From positions 806,001 through 870,000 of the forward strand of contig NZ_CP047650.1 in NCBI RefSeq assembly GCF_009906855.1: a stretch of 64,000 bases of DNA, written 5' to 3'. Positions 1 through 8,975 of this stretch are shown piece by piece; position 1 is the first letter of the stretch; each line of letters opens with the position of its first letter. Source of the stretch: Xylophilus rhododendri. Lineage in GTDB: Bacteria > Pseudomonadota > Gammaproteobacteria > Burkholderiales > Burkholderiaceae_C. The translations under genes and the position numbers were made by a program. The notes below the pieces were generated by a model that worked only from the letters and a program-made list of their open reading frames with translations, made no database searches and was not told where the DNA came from.

Positions 1-620
1 GCCTGAACATCGGCAAGAACGCCGCCACGCCGATCGAGCGCGCCACGGACGACTACCTGATCTGCCTGGACGGCGTGTACCCGCATGCCGACTACGTGGT
101 GGTCAACATCAGCTCGCCCAACACCAAGAACCTGCGGGCGCTGCAGTCCGACGAGGCGCTGGACGGCCTGCTCGCCGCCGTCTCCACCCGGCGGGCGCAG
201 CTGGCCGAAACCCATGGCAAACGTGTGCCGCTGTTCGTGAAGATCGCGCCCGATCTGGATGAGCTGCAGGTGCAGGCCATCGCCGATGCGCTGCTGCGCC
301 ACGGCATGGACGGCGTGATCGCCAGCAACACCGCGCTGGACCGCAGCGCCATCCAGGGCATGCCGCATGCCGAGGAGGCCGGCGGCCTGTCCGGCCGGCC
401 GGTGCAGGTGGCGAGCAACCGGGTGATCGCCGGCCTGCGCGCGCGCCTGGGCGCCGGTTTTCCCATCATCGGCGTGGGCGGCATCATGAGCGGCGAGGAC
501 GCGCTCGCCAAGCTGCGCGCCGGGGCGGACATGGTGCAGGTCTACACCGGCTTCATCTACCGCGGCCCGGCGCTGGTGCCGGAAGTGGCCCGGGCGCTGC
601 GCGACGCTCGCCGGGCCTAA
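1..620 (+). CDS. pyrD: Dihydroorotate dehydrogenase (quinone), 5'-truncated by window edge
   Basis: This is the C-terminal ~205 residues of a class 2 dihydroorotate dehydrogenase, the FMN enzyme that oxidises dihydroorotate to orotate in pyrimidine synthesis using membrane quinone. The frame is open from base 3. Visible motifs are [11 protein letters not shown] (the loop carrying the catalytic serine of class 2 enzymes), [16 protein letters not shown] and the FMN phosphate-binding [11 protein letters not shown] near the end. A whole enzyme is about 345 residues, so roughly 140 N-terminal residues lie outside the window. Its TAA stop shares bases with the TAG stop of the convergent downstream gene. 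Confidence 0.96.
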   Translation, partial: LNIGKNAATPIERATDDYLICLDGVYPHADYVVVNISSPNTKNLRALQSDEALDGLLAAVSTRRAQLAETHGKRVPLFVKIAPDLDELQVQAIADALLRHGMDGVIASNTALDRSAIQGMPHAEEAGGLSGRPVQVASNRVIAGLRARLGAGFPIIGVGGIMSGEDALAKLRAGADMVQVYTGFIYRGPALVPEVARALRDARRA

Positions 621-3600
621 CCCGCCATCGCCGGCACCACGCCGCCGGCCGCACCTATGCCGGCCATCATCGCCTCCACCGGCGCCGGCCGGCTGAAGTA
701 ATAGCCCTGGAAGGCGCGGCAGCCGCTGCGCCGCAGGAAGTCGAGCTGGCCCGCGGTTTCGACGCCCTCCGCCACCACCGCCAGGTCCAGGCTCTCGGCC
801 AGGGCCAGGATGGTGCGCACGATGGCCGCATCGTTGGGGTCGGTGAGCACGTCGCGCACGAAGGACTGGTCGATCTTCAGCTGGTCCAGCGGCAGGCGCT
901 TCAAGTAGCTCAGCGACGAATAGCCGGTGCCGAAGTCGTCCAGCGAGAAGCCCACGCCATGCGCCTTGAGCGCCGTCATCTTGCCGATGATGTCCTCGAC
1001 GTCGCTCAGCAGCAGGCTCTCGGTCAGCTCGATTTTCAGCCGGTCCGGCCGCGCGCCGGTGCGCTCCAGCACACCCAGCACCGTCGCCACGAAATCGACC
1101 TGGCGGAACTGCCGCGCACTCACGTTGACCGCCAGCGTCAGCTCCCGGGTCGCGGGCTGCGCGCCCCAGCGCACCAGCTGCTCGCATGCCGTCTCCAGCA
1201 CCCAGTTGCCGACCGGCAGGATCAGCCCGGTCTGCTCGGCCAGCGGAATGAACTCGCCCGGCATGACCATGCCGCGCACCGGATGCTGCCAGCGCAGCAG
1301 CACCTCGGCGCCGGTCAGGCGGCTCTGCTCGTTGACCACCGGCTGGAAGAACAGCAGCAGCTCATGGTTGCCGATGGCCGAGCGCAGGTCGGCCTCCAGC
1401 GCCGAGCGGGCGGTGACCGCCTCCTGCATCTCCGGCTGGAAGAAGCAGATGGTGTTGCGGCCGGCCGCCTTGGCCTGGTACATGGCCAGGTCGGCGCGCT
1501 TGAGCAGGTCGTCCACGCTCTCGATGTCGCCGTCGAAGAAGGCGATGCCGACGCTGGGCGTGCTGTGGTGCTGGTAGCCCTCCAGCAGATAGGGATGGTT
1601 GAGCGCCTCCAGCACATGCCGGGCGACGGCCGACACCGCCTGCGTGGCCTCGTCGTCGGCATGGGGCAGGCCTTCGAGCATCACCACGAACTCGTCGCCG
1701 CCCAGGCGCGCCACCGTGTCGCCGGGCCGGGCGCAGCTGACGATGCGGTTGGCCACCCGCTCCAGCAGCGAGTCGCCCACGTCGTGGCCCATGGTGTCGT
1801 TCAGGTCCTTGAAGTTGTCCAGGTCGATGAAGAGCAGCGCGCCGCGCTGGGTGCGCTCGCGGCAGCGGTCGAGCGCCCCGGTGAGGCGGTCCAGCAGCAG
1901 GCGGCGGTTGGGCAGGCCGGTGAGCGCATCGTAGAAGGCCAGGCGCTCGATCTCGTCCTCCACCCGCTTGCGTTCGGTGATGCTGCGGCCGATGCCGCGG
2001 TAGCCGCCGAAACGGCCTTCCTTGTCGAAGATGGGCGCACCGCTGATCGACACCCAGTAGATGTTGCCGTGGGTGTCCAGGCGCTGCAGCTCCAGGTCGT
2101 GGAACACCTCGTGCGCATCGAGCGTGGCGCGGTGGCGGGCCCATTGCGCATCGGTCATGTTGAGCGCGCCCAGGTCCCAGCGCGTCAGGCCGATGTTGTC
2201 TTCCTTGGGCAGGCCGATCTCGGTGTCGGAATAACCTTCGAAATGCATGAAGCGGTGGTGCTCGTCCAGCTCCCAGTACCAGTCGGAGGACAGCTCGGTC
2301 AAGGCGCGGAAGCGGGCCTCGCTCTGGCGCAGCGCCTCCTCGGCGCGGCGGTGCGGCGTGATGTCCATGTGCGCGCCCACGATGCGCAGCGGCACGCCGT
2401 GCTCGTCGCGCGCCATCACCTTGCCGCGGTCCTGCAGCCAGATCCAGTGGCCCAGGCGGTGGCGCAGGCGGAACTCCACCTGGTGCACGGTGGCGTCGTT
2501 CTCCCAGTACCGCGCGATGGCCGCGCGCAGGCGGGCCAGGTCCTCGGGATGGACCAGCGCCTGCCAGTCTTCCGGGCCCTTGCCGATCTCGCCGACCGAC
2601 ATGCCCAGCATGTCGTACCAGCGCTGGTTGAAGTCGACCCGGCGGCCGGCCACGTCCCAGTCCCACAGCCCGATGTCGGCGCCGGCCAGGATGAAGTCCA
2701 GGCGCTCGGCCTGCGAGCGTTGTTCCTGCAGCTCCTCGAACTGTCGGATCTCGCGCTCGCGGCGGCGTCGCTGGAAGACATGCAGCATCACGCTGCACAG
2801 GAGCGTGGTGCTCAGGAAGACCGCCAGGAAGGCGGTAGACCGGCCGCGCCAGCCGGCCTGGATCGCGGTGCGCGAACGGCTGGCCACCACGAAGAGCGGC
2901 TGGTCGAGCTGCATGGTGCCGGCGTGGACCTGGTAGCGCGTCAGCAGCCGGTCGCGGCCGGGGGCGTCCAGGGACTCGGTCTCGCCGCCCGCGCCGGAGA
3001 CGCTGGAGAGCACCTCGCCGTCGCGCGTCGCCAGGGTCATGCGCATGTCGGGCGCATAGACGATGGAGGACAGCATCGCGGCCAGGCGCTCCTCGTCCAG
3101 CACCGCGTAAGTCACGCCGGCGAACTGCGCGCCGTCGAAGATGATGCGCACCACCACCACGCCCCGGGGCGCATCGGCCTGGCCGGATGCCGGCAGGCGC
3201 GAGATGCGCAGCACCTGGCCCTCGTCGACATGGGCGCGGGCTTCGCGGAAGAAGCGCTGGTCCTGCACGCTGCGGCCGACGAAGTCCCGGTCGGTGGCGG
3301 CCCGCACGATGCCCTGGGCATCGACCAGATTGAAGTGCGCCACCGAGGGCACCAGCCGCGCCAGCCCGCGCAGGCGGCGCGAGGTGCGCTCGTCGGCGTC
3401 GCTGCGGTCGAAGATCTCCGGTGCGTCGCGCACCCCGTCGAGCGCGCCGGCCAGGCTGAAGAGTTGCGAGCCCAGCCGTTCGTCGAGGATGCGCACCTGG
3501 GATTCGAGGCGCCGGCGTTCGTAGTTGCCGGTGCGTTCGCGCTCCTGCCAGGACACATAGCCGCCATAGGCGCCCAGCGCCAGCAGCCCCGCCAGCAGGA

Positions 3601-3679
3601 ACAGCCACTCCCATGCGACACGGCCGAAGCGGCTGCGTGACTGGAGGGCGGAAAAGGCGGGCAAACCGGCGCGTGCCAT
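617..3679 (-). CDS. Membrane PAS-GGDEF-EAL c-di-GMP signalling protein
   Basis: This is a 1020-residue sensor likely to make and/or degrade cyclic di-GMP. In order it has a TM helix (about 24-44), a periplasmic Cache-like sensor region, a second TM helix (about 283-305), two PAS/PAC regions (about 330-575), GGDEF (about 585-745) and EAL (about 765-1005). The GGDEF motif is intact and preceded by an RPGD inhibitory I-site at the canonical five-residue spacing, so cyclase activity with product inhibition is plausible. The EAL signature reads EVL in AEVLLRW, while the loop-6 motif DDFGTGYSS is intact. The ligand is unknown. It is monocistronic and convergent with pyrD. Confidence 0.93.
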   Translation of the reverse strand: MARAGLPAFSALQSRSRFGRVAWEWLFLLAGLLALGAYGGYVSWQERERTGNYERRRLESQVRILDERLGSQLFSLAGALDGVRDAPEIFDRSDADERTSRRLRGLARLVPSVAHFNLVDAQGIVRAATDRDFVGRSVQDQRFFREARAHVDEGQVLRISRLPASGQADAPRGVVVVRIIFDGAQFAGVTYAVLDEERLAAMLSSIVYAPDMRMTLATRDGEVLSSVSGAGGETESLDAPGRDRLLTRYQVHAGTMQLDQPLFVVASRSRTAIQAGWRGRSTAFLAVFLSTTLLCSVMLHVFQRRRREREIRQFEELQEQRSQAERLDFILAGADIGLWDWDVAGRRVDFNQRWYDMLGMSVGEIGKGPEDWQALVHPEDLARLRAAIARYWENDATVHQVEFRLRHRLGHWIWLQDRGKVMARDEHGVPLRIVGAHMDITPHRRAEEALRQSEARFRALTELSSDWYWELDEHHRFMHFEGYSDTEIGLPKEDNIGLTRWDLGALNMTDAQWARHRATLDAHEVFHDLELQRLDTHGNIYWVSISGAPIFDKEGRFGGYRGIGRSITERKRVEDEIERLAFYDALTGLPNRRLLLDRLTGALDRCRERTQRGALLFIDLDNFKDLNDTMGHDVGDSLLERVANRIVSCARPGDTVARLGGDEFVVMLEGLPHADDEATQAVSAVARHVLEALNHPYLLEGYQHHSTPSVGIAFFDGDIESVDDLLKRADLAMYQAKAAGRNTICFFQPEMQEAVTARSALEADLRSAIGNHELLLFFQPVVNEQSRLTGAEVLLRWQHPVRGMVMPGEFIPLAEQTGLILPVGNWVLETACEQLVRWGAQPATRELTLAVNVSARQFRQVDFVATVLGVLERTGARPDRLKIELTESLLLSDVEDIIGKMTALKAHGVGFSLDDFGTGYSSLSYLKRLPLDQLKIDQSFVRDVLTDPNDAAIVRTILALAESLDLAVVAEGVETAGQLDFLRRSGCRAFQGYYFSRPAPVEAMMAGIGAAGGVVPAMAG

Positions 3680-3922
3680 CCGTCCTACCGGAAGGCCCTG
3701 GTTTCAAGCATCGATCGGATCGAACCGCGCACGTCGCAAACCTGCCATTCAGACGTAGAACACCCCCATGGGATGACATGGGGAGTACGTCCAGAGGCCC
3801 GGCCCGGATGCAAAAGCCCGGGCTCAGGCGCGGCACTTCCCGCTGCAGACGCGAAACGGGTCGAATAAACCCACTGTCACGTCGGTTTCTAGTTTACACG
3901 CTGATGCAGGTCCGACCCGGTT

Positions 3923-4465
3923 CTATCCGGCCGTGGGGCGGCTGGACTCGAAGAGGAACCAGGTGCGGCGCTCGGTCTCGTCGATCCAGTTCTCCAGCAG
4001 GCTGGAGGAAGCGATGTCGCGGTGCTCGTCGGTCACGTTGTGGGCCTCGCGCAGCCGCCCGGCCAGCACCTGGTTGTCCTCGCGCAGCTCGGCCAGCATG
4101 TCCAGCGGATCGACATAGTCGGCGTCGTTGTCGGCGATGCGCTGCATGCGGGCGATGTGGCCGATGGAACGCAGCGTGGTGCCGCCCACCTTGCGGATGC
4201 GTTCGGCCAGCGGATCGGTCATGGCGAAGAGCTGGTCGCCCTGTTCGTCGAGCAGCAGGTGGTAGTCGCGGAAGTGCGGGCCGCTCATGTGCCAGTGGAA
4301 GTTCTTGGTCTTCAGGTAGAGCGCGAACACATCGGCCAGCACGCCGTTGAGGGCGGCGGCGATGTCGGTGGCGGCGGCCGCGCCCAGGTCGCTGGGCGTG
4401 CCCAGGGGGCGAAGCCGGCGGGCGCGCAGTTCGGCGGCCTGGTTGTCGGTCGGGTGATGGCTCAT
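3923..4465 (-). CDS. dps: Dps family ferritin-like DNA-protection protein
   Basis: A 180-residue Dps/miniferritin that oxidises and stores iron using peroxide and protects DNA in starved or stressed cells as a dodecamer. The family signature is clear: NFHWHMSG with the first ferroxidase histidine, a second histidine in HFRDYH, and the D-x-x-x-E pair in DPLAERI. The C-terminal half carries the Dps helix pattern ending in ENWIDETERRTWFLFES. The start at 4465 is chosen because a GGAAAA ribosome-binding site lies just upstream; an open extension to 4549 adds residues with no family likeness. It is divergent from the Sia-type operon across about 200 bp. Confidence 0.95.
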   Translation of the reverse strand: MSHHPTDNQAAELRARRLRPLGTPSDLGAAAATDIAAALNGVLADVFALYLKTKNFHWHMSGPHFRDYHLLLDEQGDQLFAMTDPLAERIRKVGGTTLRSIGHIARMQRIADNDADYVDPLDMLAELREDNQVLAGRLREAHNVTDEHRDIASSSLLENWIDETERRTWFLFESSRPTAG

Positions 4466-4673
4466 GGCTTTTCCTTGTGGACGGTTGGTTCGATGCATCG
4501 GCGCCACACTGTGCCGATGCGCGGGCGGCACCGTTTTGATTTCGGTCATGGATGGTGCAGGCAGCCGGCGGCCCCGGTCTATTGGCCATAAGAGGGTGGG
4601 CGGAACACGCGGCCGTCATAAATGTTTCATGACATCGAAATACGATTTGTGACAAACCACTTTGGCGCGTGCC

Positions 4674-5906
4674 ATGGCCGAAGCCAGCGAATACCTCAGC
4701 GAATTCCGCCCCCGTCTCCAGCAGCCCAATGCCGAGGCGCTCTGCAATCCCGCACCCTGTCTCACCGCGGACGAGACCAATGACAAGGTGCTGGAGATCT
4801 TCACGCGCCTGCGGGACCTGAGCAGCCTGCCGGTGGTCGAGGGCAATCGGCCGATCGGCCTGATCAACCGCAACATCTTCCTGTCGCAGATGAGCCAGCC
4901 CTTCCGGCAGGAGCTCTACGGCAAGAAGAGCTGCATCGCCTTCATGGACAAGGAACCGCTGGTGGTCGATGCCGACCTGGGCCTGGAGGCGCTGACCTTC
5001 AAGGCGGTGGCGCACGGCGAGAAGGCGCTGGCCGACGGTTTCATCATCACCCGCGAAGGCGAATTCGTCGGCGTGGGCAGCGGCCTGCAGCTGATGCAGG
5101 TGGTGGCGGACCTGCAGGCCTCGCGCAACCGCCAGATCATGCACAGCATCGAATACGCCAGCGTGATCCAGCAATCCACGCTGCGCAGTTCGCGCGAGGC
5201 CCTGGCCCGCGCCTGCCCCGAGGCAGCCCTGGTGTGGGAGCCGCGCGATGTCGTCGGCGGCGACTTCTACCAGTTCAGCGTGCAGCCCGAGGGCTGGCTG
5301 GGCACGGTGGCCGACTGCACCGGCCATGGCGTGCCGGGCGCCTTCATGACGCTGATCGCCTCCACCAGCCTGAACCAGGCGATCGAGCAGCACGGCCCGC
5401 GCGATCCGGCGCGGCTGCTGGGCAGCGTCAACCGCAGCATCAAGCAGATGCTCGGCCAGATGGACGGCAAGGACGGCACGCCGGGCTCCGACGACGGCAT
5501 GGACGCCGCCTGCTTCTGGTTCGAACCCGCCGCCGGCCGGCTGGTGTTCGCCGGCGCCCGCCTGGCGCTCTTCGTGCTGCGGCCGGGCGCAGAAGAAGTC
5601 GACACCACCGAAGGCCAGCGCAAGGGCGTGGGTTATGTGGACAGCGAATTCGACTTCGCCTGGGCCAACCAGGAACTGACCGTGCCGCCGGGCAGCCTGG
5701 TGTTCGTCACCACCGACGGCCTGATCGACCAGATCGGCGGCCCGCGCGCCCTGGCCTTCGGCAAGCGCCGCCTGCGCGAGCTGTTGCTGACCCAGCGCGA
5801 TCAGCCCGCCGCCCAGGTCAACGAGGCCGTCAGCCAGGCCCTGCGCGACTGGCAGGCGCAGAACCACCGCCGCGACGACCTCACCTTCTTCTGCTTTCGC
5901 GCCTGA
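4674..5906 (+). CDS. siaA: CBS-domain PP2C (SpoIIE-type) phosphatase, SiaA-like
   Basis: A 410-residue protein that should act as the serine/threonine phosphatase resetting the SiaC protein encoded downstream. Residues ~20-135 form a CBS-domain pair, usually a nucleotide sensor. Residues ~165-410 are an SpoIIE/PP2C phosphatase with metal-binding DVVGGDFYQF, ADCTGHGVPGAFMTLIA, TDGLIDQ and a terminal RRDDLTFF. Pseudomonas SiaA is a membrane protein with a HAMP segment; this one has no TM helix, so the input domain has been exchanged. The ATG at 4674 is preferred over an in-frame TTG at 4662, although neither has a clear ribosome-binding site. It heads an operon with siaB, siaC, siaD and an EAL gene. 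Confidence 0.88.
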   Translation: MAEASEYLSEFRPRLQQPNAEALCNPAPCLTADETNDKVLEIFTRLRDLSSLPVVEGNRPIGLINRNIFLSQMSQPFRQELYGKKSCIAFMDKEPLVVDADLGLEALTFKAVAHGEKALADGFIITREGEFVGVGSGLQLMQVVADLQASRNRQIMHSIEYASVIQQSTLRSSREALARACPEAALVWEPRDVVGGDFYQFSVQPEGWLGTVADCTGHGVPGAFMTLIASTSLNQAIEQHGPRDPARLLGSVNRSIKQMLGQMDGKDGTPGSDDGMDAACFWFEPAAGRLVFAGARLALFVLRPGAEEVDTTEGQRKGVGYVDSEFDFAWANQELTVPPGSLVFVTTDGLIDQIGGPRALAFGKRRLRELLLTQRDQPAAQVNEAVSQALRDWQAQNHRRDDLTFFCFRA

Positions 5907-5926
5907 TTCACCCCGAGATTGCCACC

Positions 5927-6499
5927 ATGCCTTCCCCATTGATCACCGAAAAATACGGCTCGTTTTTCAATCTCGCGCGGCAGCACCAGGTCATTTTTTA
6001 TTATGTCGGGTATTTTTCCCAACATATCGTGGCGGCGATGGCGGATGCGGTGAAACTGCAGCTCGAAGTCTCCGGCGTGGCCGGCCCGACGCGCCGCAAG
6101 CTGTTCTCGTCCTTCATCGAGATGGCACAGAACATCATTCATTATTCGTCCGACTCGCTGACGCCCCACACCCACAGCGACGGCGAATTGCGCCACGGCT
6201 CGGTGTGCATCCGGCGCGAGGACGACGGCAGTTTCCAGCTGCTCTGCGCCAACCCGGTGGAGCAGCGCATCGCCGACGAACTGCGCGTCAAGCTCGACGC
6301 GCTGCGCGCCATGACGCTGGAAGAAATCAAGCAGGCCTATCGCCAGACGCTGCGCGATGAAACGCCCGAAGGCAGCAAGGGCGCAGGCATCGGCCTTCTC
6401 ACCGTGGCGCGTGACGCCCGTGCGCCGCTGGATTTCGATTTCGAGCCAGCCGACAACACCGGTGCCGCGCCGGTGTTCTATCTCAAGGCCACGATCTGA
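5927..6499 (+). CDS. siaB: SiaB family protein kinase
   Basis: A 190-residue soluble GHKL-fold kinase of the SiaB family. In Pseudomonas, SiaB phosphorylates the small protein SiaC and thereby turns off the diguanylate cyclase SiaD. An N-box-like segment (EMAQNIIHYS, about residue 65) and a glycine-rich ATP-lid segment (GSKGAGIGLLTVAR, about residues 147-160) support ATP binding. There is no TM segment. The ATG at 5927 lies 20 bp after the phosphatase stop, consistent with co-transcription. The opposing phosphatase upstream and substrate downstream make the assignment stronger than sequence alone. Confidence 0.88.
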   Translation: MPSPLITEKYGSFFNLARQHQVIFYYVGYFSQHIVAAMADAVKLQLEVSGVAGPTRRKLFSSFIEMAQNIIHYSSDSLTPHTHSDGELRHGSVCIRREDDGSFQLLCANPVEQRIADELRVKLDALRAMTLEEIKQAYRQTLRDETPEGSKGAGIGLLTVARDARAPLDFDFEPADNTGAAPVFYLKATI

Positions 6500-6507
6500 G
6501 AAACAAG

Positions 6508-6897
6508 ATGGACAACCTTTATATCGCCCCGACGCCCAGCACTCCTGAAGTGGATTTCAAATTCGACGCGCACCGCCTGAGCCTGCGCGGCGAATCCTAT
6601 CCGGAAAATGCCGCGGCGTTCTACGGCGACATCATCGCCAAACTCAAAGATTATCTCGGCGGACAACAGAGCGAGAAAATCGAGGTGAATATCGCGCTGG
6701 CGTATTTCAACAGCTCCAGCACCAAGATGCTGTTCAACCTGATCGAGGCGCTCAACGATGCCGTCGACACCGGCAACCAGGTGCAGCTGAACTGGTTCCA
6801 CGACGAGGAAGACGACACCATCCTGGAGTTCGGCCAGGAGTTGAGCGAAGACTTCACCTCCATCGAATTCGTCAGCCACGCGGTGAGGCCGAGCTAG
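6508..6897 (+). CDS. siaC: SiaC family (DUF1987) phospho-switch regulator
   Basis: A 129-residue DUF1987/SiaC protein, a small alpha/beta partner-switch protein resembling anti-sigma-factor antagonists. In the known Pseudomonas system its unphosphorylated form binds and activates SiaD, and SiaB phosphorylates it on a threonine. The equivalent serine/threonine patch is AYFNSSSTKML, with Thr72 the likeliest acceptor by position. The C-terminal half is strongly acidic (DEEDDTILEFGQELSEDF). It starts 8 bp after siaB, and its TAG stop is directly followed by the ATG of the next gene, which implies translational coupling. Confidence 0.9.
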   Translation: MDNLYIAPTPSTPEVDFKFDAHRLSLRGESYPENAAAFYGDIIAKLKDYLGGQQSEKIEVNIALAYFNSSSTKMLFNLIEALNDAVDTGNQVQLNWFHDEEDDTILEFGQELSEDFTSIEFVSHAVRPS

Positions 6898-7656
6898 ATG
6901 AACGCCCAGGCCCTGCCGACCGATATCTTCGAGGCCGAGACCCGGGCGCTGGAAGTGGCGCGGGCCGCGCATGACAGCGCCTCGGCCGCCGGCGATGCGG
7001 CTGGAGCGCGCTCCCATCAGGCCCTCGGCGAACTGCTGTCGGCCTATGAACGGCTGCTGCGCGAAACCCGCCGCCTGGTGCGCCGCAGCGACCGCACCGA
7101 GCGCGAGATGAGCCAGCTCAACCAGCGCCTGCAGGACCTGGCCACCGAACTGGAATACCGCGCCACCCACGACCCCCTGACCGCCGTGCTCAACCGGGCG
7201 GCCATCATCGAGCGGGTCAACGGCTGCTTCGAGCGGCAGGACCTGTCGCTGGTGGTGCTGGACATCGACCACTTCAAGCGCATCAACGACAGCTTCGGCC
7301 ATCCGGTGGGCGATACCGTCATCGTCGGCGTGGTGCACTGCCTGAAGAACGTGGTGCCGGAAAGCGCCCATGTCGGGCGGGTCGGCGGCGAGGAATTCAC
7401 CGTGCTGCTGCCCGGCCAGGGTCCCGAGGAAGCGGTGGCCGTGGCCGACGCGATGCGGCGCTGCATCGAAAGCCATGACTTCGCCCTGCCCGACGGCAGC
7501 GACATCACCGCCAGTTTCGGCGTGAGCTGGGCCGCCCGCGGCGGCCGCTTCGACGATGCCTACAACCTGGCCGACGAGGCGCTCTACGCCGCCAAGCGAG
7601 GCGGCCGCAACCGGGTGGAACTGGCCGCGATCCAGCAGGCGATGCCGGCGTCATGA
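6898..7656 (+). CDS. siaD: SiaD-like GGDEF diguanylate cyclase
   Basis: A 252-residue cytoplasmic diguanylate cyclase. A helical, probably coiled-coil N-terminus (about 10-80) would be the contact surface for SiaC. It is followed by one GGDEF domain with the active form GGEEF in VGRVGGEEFTVLLP. The segment where an RxxD inhibitory site would sit reads PESA, so classic product inhibition through an I-site appears absent. There is no membrane segment. The stop overlaps the start of the EAL gene by 4 bp (ATGA), so a c-di-GMP synthase and a hydrolase are translated as a coupled pair. Confidence 0.9.
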   Translation: MNAQALPTDIFEAETRALEVARAAHDSASAAGDAAGARSHQALGELLSAYERLLRETRRLVRRSDRTEREMSQLNQRLQDLATELEYRATHDPLTAVLNRAAIIERVNGCFERQDLSLVVLDIDHFKRINDSFGHPVGDTVIVGVVHCLKNVVPESAHVGRVGGEEFTVLLPGQGPEEAVAVADAMRRCIESHDFALPDGSDITASFGVSWAARGGRFDDAYNLADEALYAAKRGGRNRVELAAIQQAMPAS

Positions 7657-8975
7657 CCCAGATCATTCCCGCACCGAGCCGCGCGGCCACCCGCCGCCGC
7701 GACTCCACCTACTTCGATCAGCTGGTGCAACTGCCCAACCGGGCGCACTTCGTCAAGCAGGTGGATGAATGCGTGCGCCGCCGCAGCGGCCACCACATCC
7801 TGGCGCTGCTCGACATCGACGACTTCAGCGCCGCCAACGAGGTGATGGGCCACCGCTTCGGCGACCGCCTGCTGGCCACCGTGGCCGAATGCCTGGCCCG
7901 CGCCCTGCCGGAAGGCGTGCTGCTGGCCCGCGTCGGACCCGACACCTTCGGTGTGCTCGGCGCGGTGGCCCGGGTGGAGCCGCGGCATCTGCTCGACTGC
8001 GTGCGCCAGCCGCTGATCGTCGAAGGTGTGCCCTACAAGGTCTCGCTGACCTGCGGTTATGTGCTGCTGCCCAGCGACGTGCAGGCCGGCGCCGACCTGG
8101 TGAAGGACGCCACCATCGCGCTCAAGCGCGCCAAGCGCGACCACCGCGGCGAATACGTGCAGTACCTCGACCACATGGGCACCGAGGCGCGCGCCCGCGC
8201 CCTGCTGCTGTCGAACCTGCGCGCGGCCATCGACGACAAGCTGCTGTTCCTGGCCTACCAGCCGCAGATCGACCTGCAGACCGGCACCGTGATCGGGCTG
8301 GAGGCGCTGCTGCGCTGGCGCACCCGCGAGGGCAGCTTCGTGCCGCCCGACCAATTCATCCCGGTGGCCGAGGCCTCGGGCCTGATCGTGCCGCTGGGCC
8401 GCTGGGTGCTGTCCACCGCCTGCCAGGCGATGCGCCGGCTGATCGATGCCGGCTGCGCGCCGCAGCGCATGGCGGTCAATGTGTCGATGGTGCAGCTGCG
8501 CGATCCGGGCTTCTACAGCGCCGTCTGCGCCGCCCTGCTGGGCGGCGGGCTGCAGGGCCGGCACCTGGAGCTGGAGATCACCGAATCGGTGGCGGTGCTG
8601 CCCACCCAGCAGCTCGAAGCCACGCTGTCGGCGCTGCGGGCCATGGGCATCTCGATCGCCATCGACGATTTCGGCACCGGTTATTCCTCGCTCAGCCGCC
8701 TGGAGCGCCTGCCGCTGGACCGCATCAAGATCGACCGCTCCTTCGTCAGCCAGCTCAGCCAGCCGCCGGGCGGCCGCATCGCGGAAATGGTGGCCCAGCT
8801 CGGCCGCAAGCTCGGGCTGCAGGTGCTGGCCGAAGGCATCGAGGACGAGGCCACCTGGAAGGCCCTGCTGTCCATCGGCTGCCAGCAGGGCCAGGGCTAT
8901 CACATCGCCCGGCCGATGGCCGAGGCCGACATCCTGGCCTGGCTGCAGGAACGCGTCAAAGCATCGCGCGGATGA
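7653..8975 (+). CDS. GGDEF(degenerate)-EAL c-di-GMP phosphodiesterase
   Basis: A 440-residue cytoplasmic protein. The N-terminal GGDEF-like domain (about 20-175) has RVGPDTF in place of the catalytic signature, so it should not make c-di-GMP and may instead bind GTP or partners. The EAL domain (about 195-435) is intact: [30 protein letters not shown] and LAEGIED, all expected for hydrolysis to pGpG. It is the fifth gene of the sia-type operon and overlaps siaD by 4 bp. This suggests that synthesis and breakdown are tuned together. Its 3' end overlaps the convergent MocR gene by 20 bp. Confidence 0.92.
   Translation: MTQIIPAPSRAATRRRDSTYFDQLVQLPNRAHFVKQVDECVRRRSGHHILALLDIDDFSAANEVMGHRFGDRLLATVAECLARALPEGVLLARVGPDTFGVLGAVARVEPRHLLDCVRQPLIVEGVPYKVSLTCGYVLLPSDVQAGADLVKDATIALKRAKRDHRGEYVQYLDHMGTEARARALLLSNLRAAIDDKLLFLAYQPQIDLQTGTVIGLEALLRWRTREGSFVPPDQFIPVAEASGLIVPLGRWVLSTACQAMRRLIDAGCAPQRMAVNVSMVQLRDPGFYSAVCAALLGGGLQGRHLELEITESVAVLPTQQLEATLSALRAMGISIAIDDFGTGYSSLSRLERLPLDRIKIDRSFVSQLSQPPGGRIAEMVAQLGRKLGLQVLAEGIEDEATWKALLSIGCQQGQGYHIARPMAEADILAWLQERVKASRG

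Noticed and set aside
959..3640. An 893-codon plus-strand frame opposite the GGDEF/EAL gene
   Set aside because: His/Gln/Val-rich composition typical of the reverse complement of a real gene; no domain, and the minus strand encodes complete PAS, GGDEF and EAL motifs.
3894..5939. A 681-codon minus-strand frame over siaA and dps
   Set aside because: Antisense to the phosphatase and out of frame with Dps; no recognisable domain.
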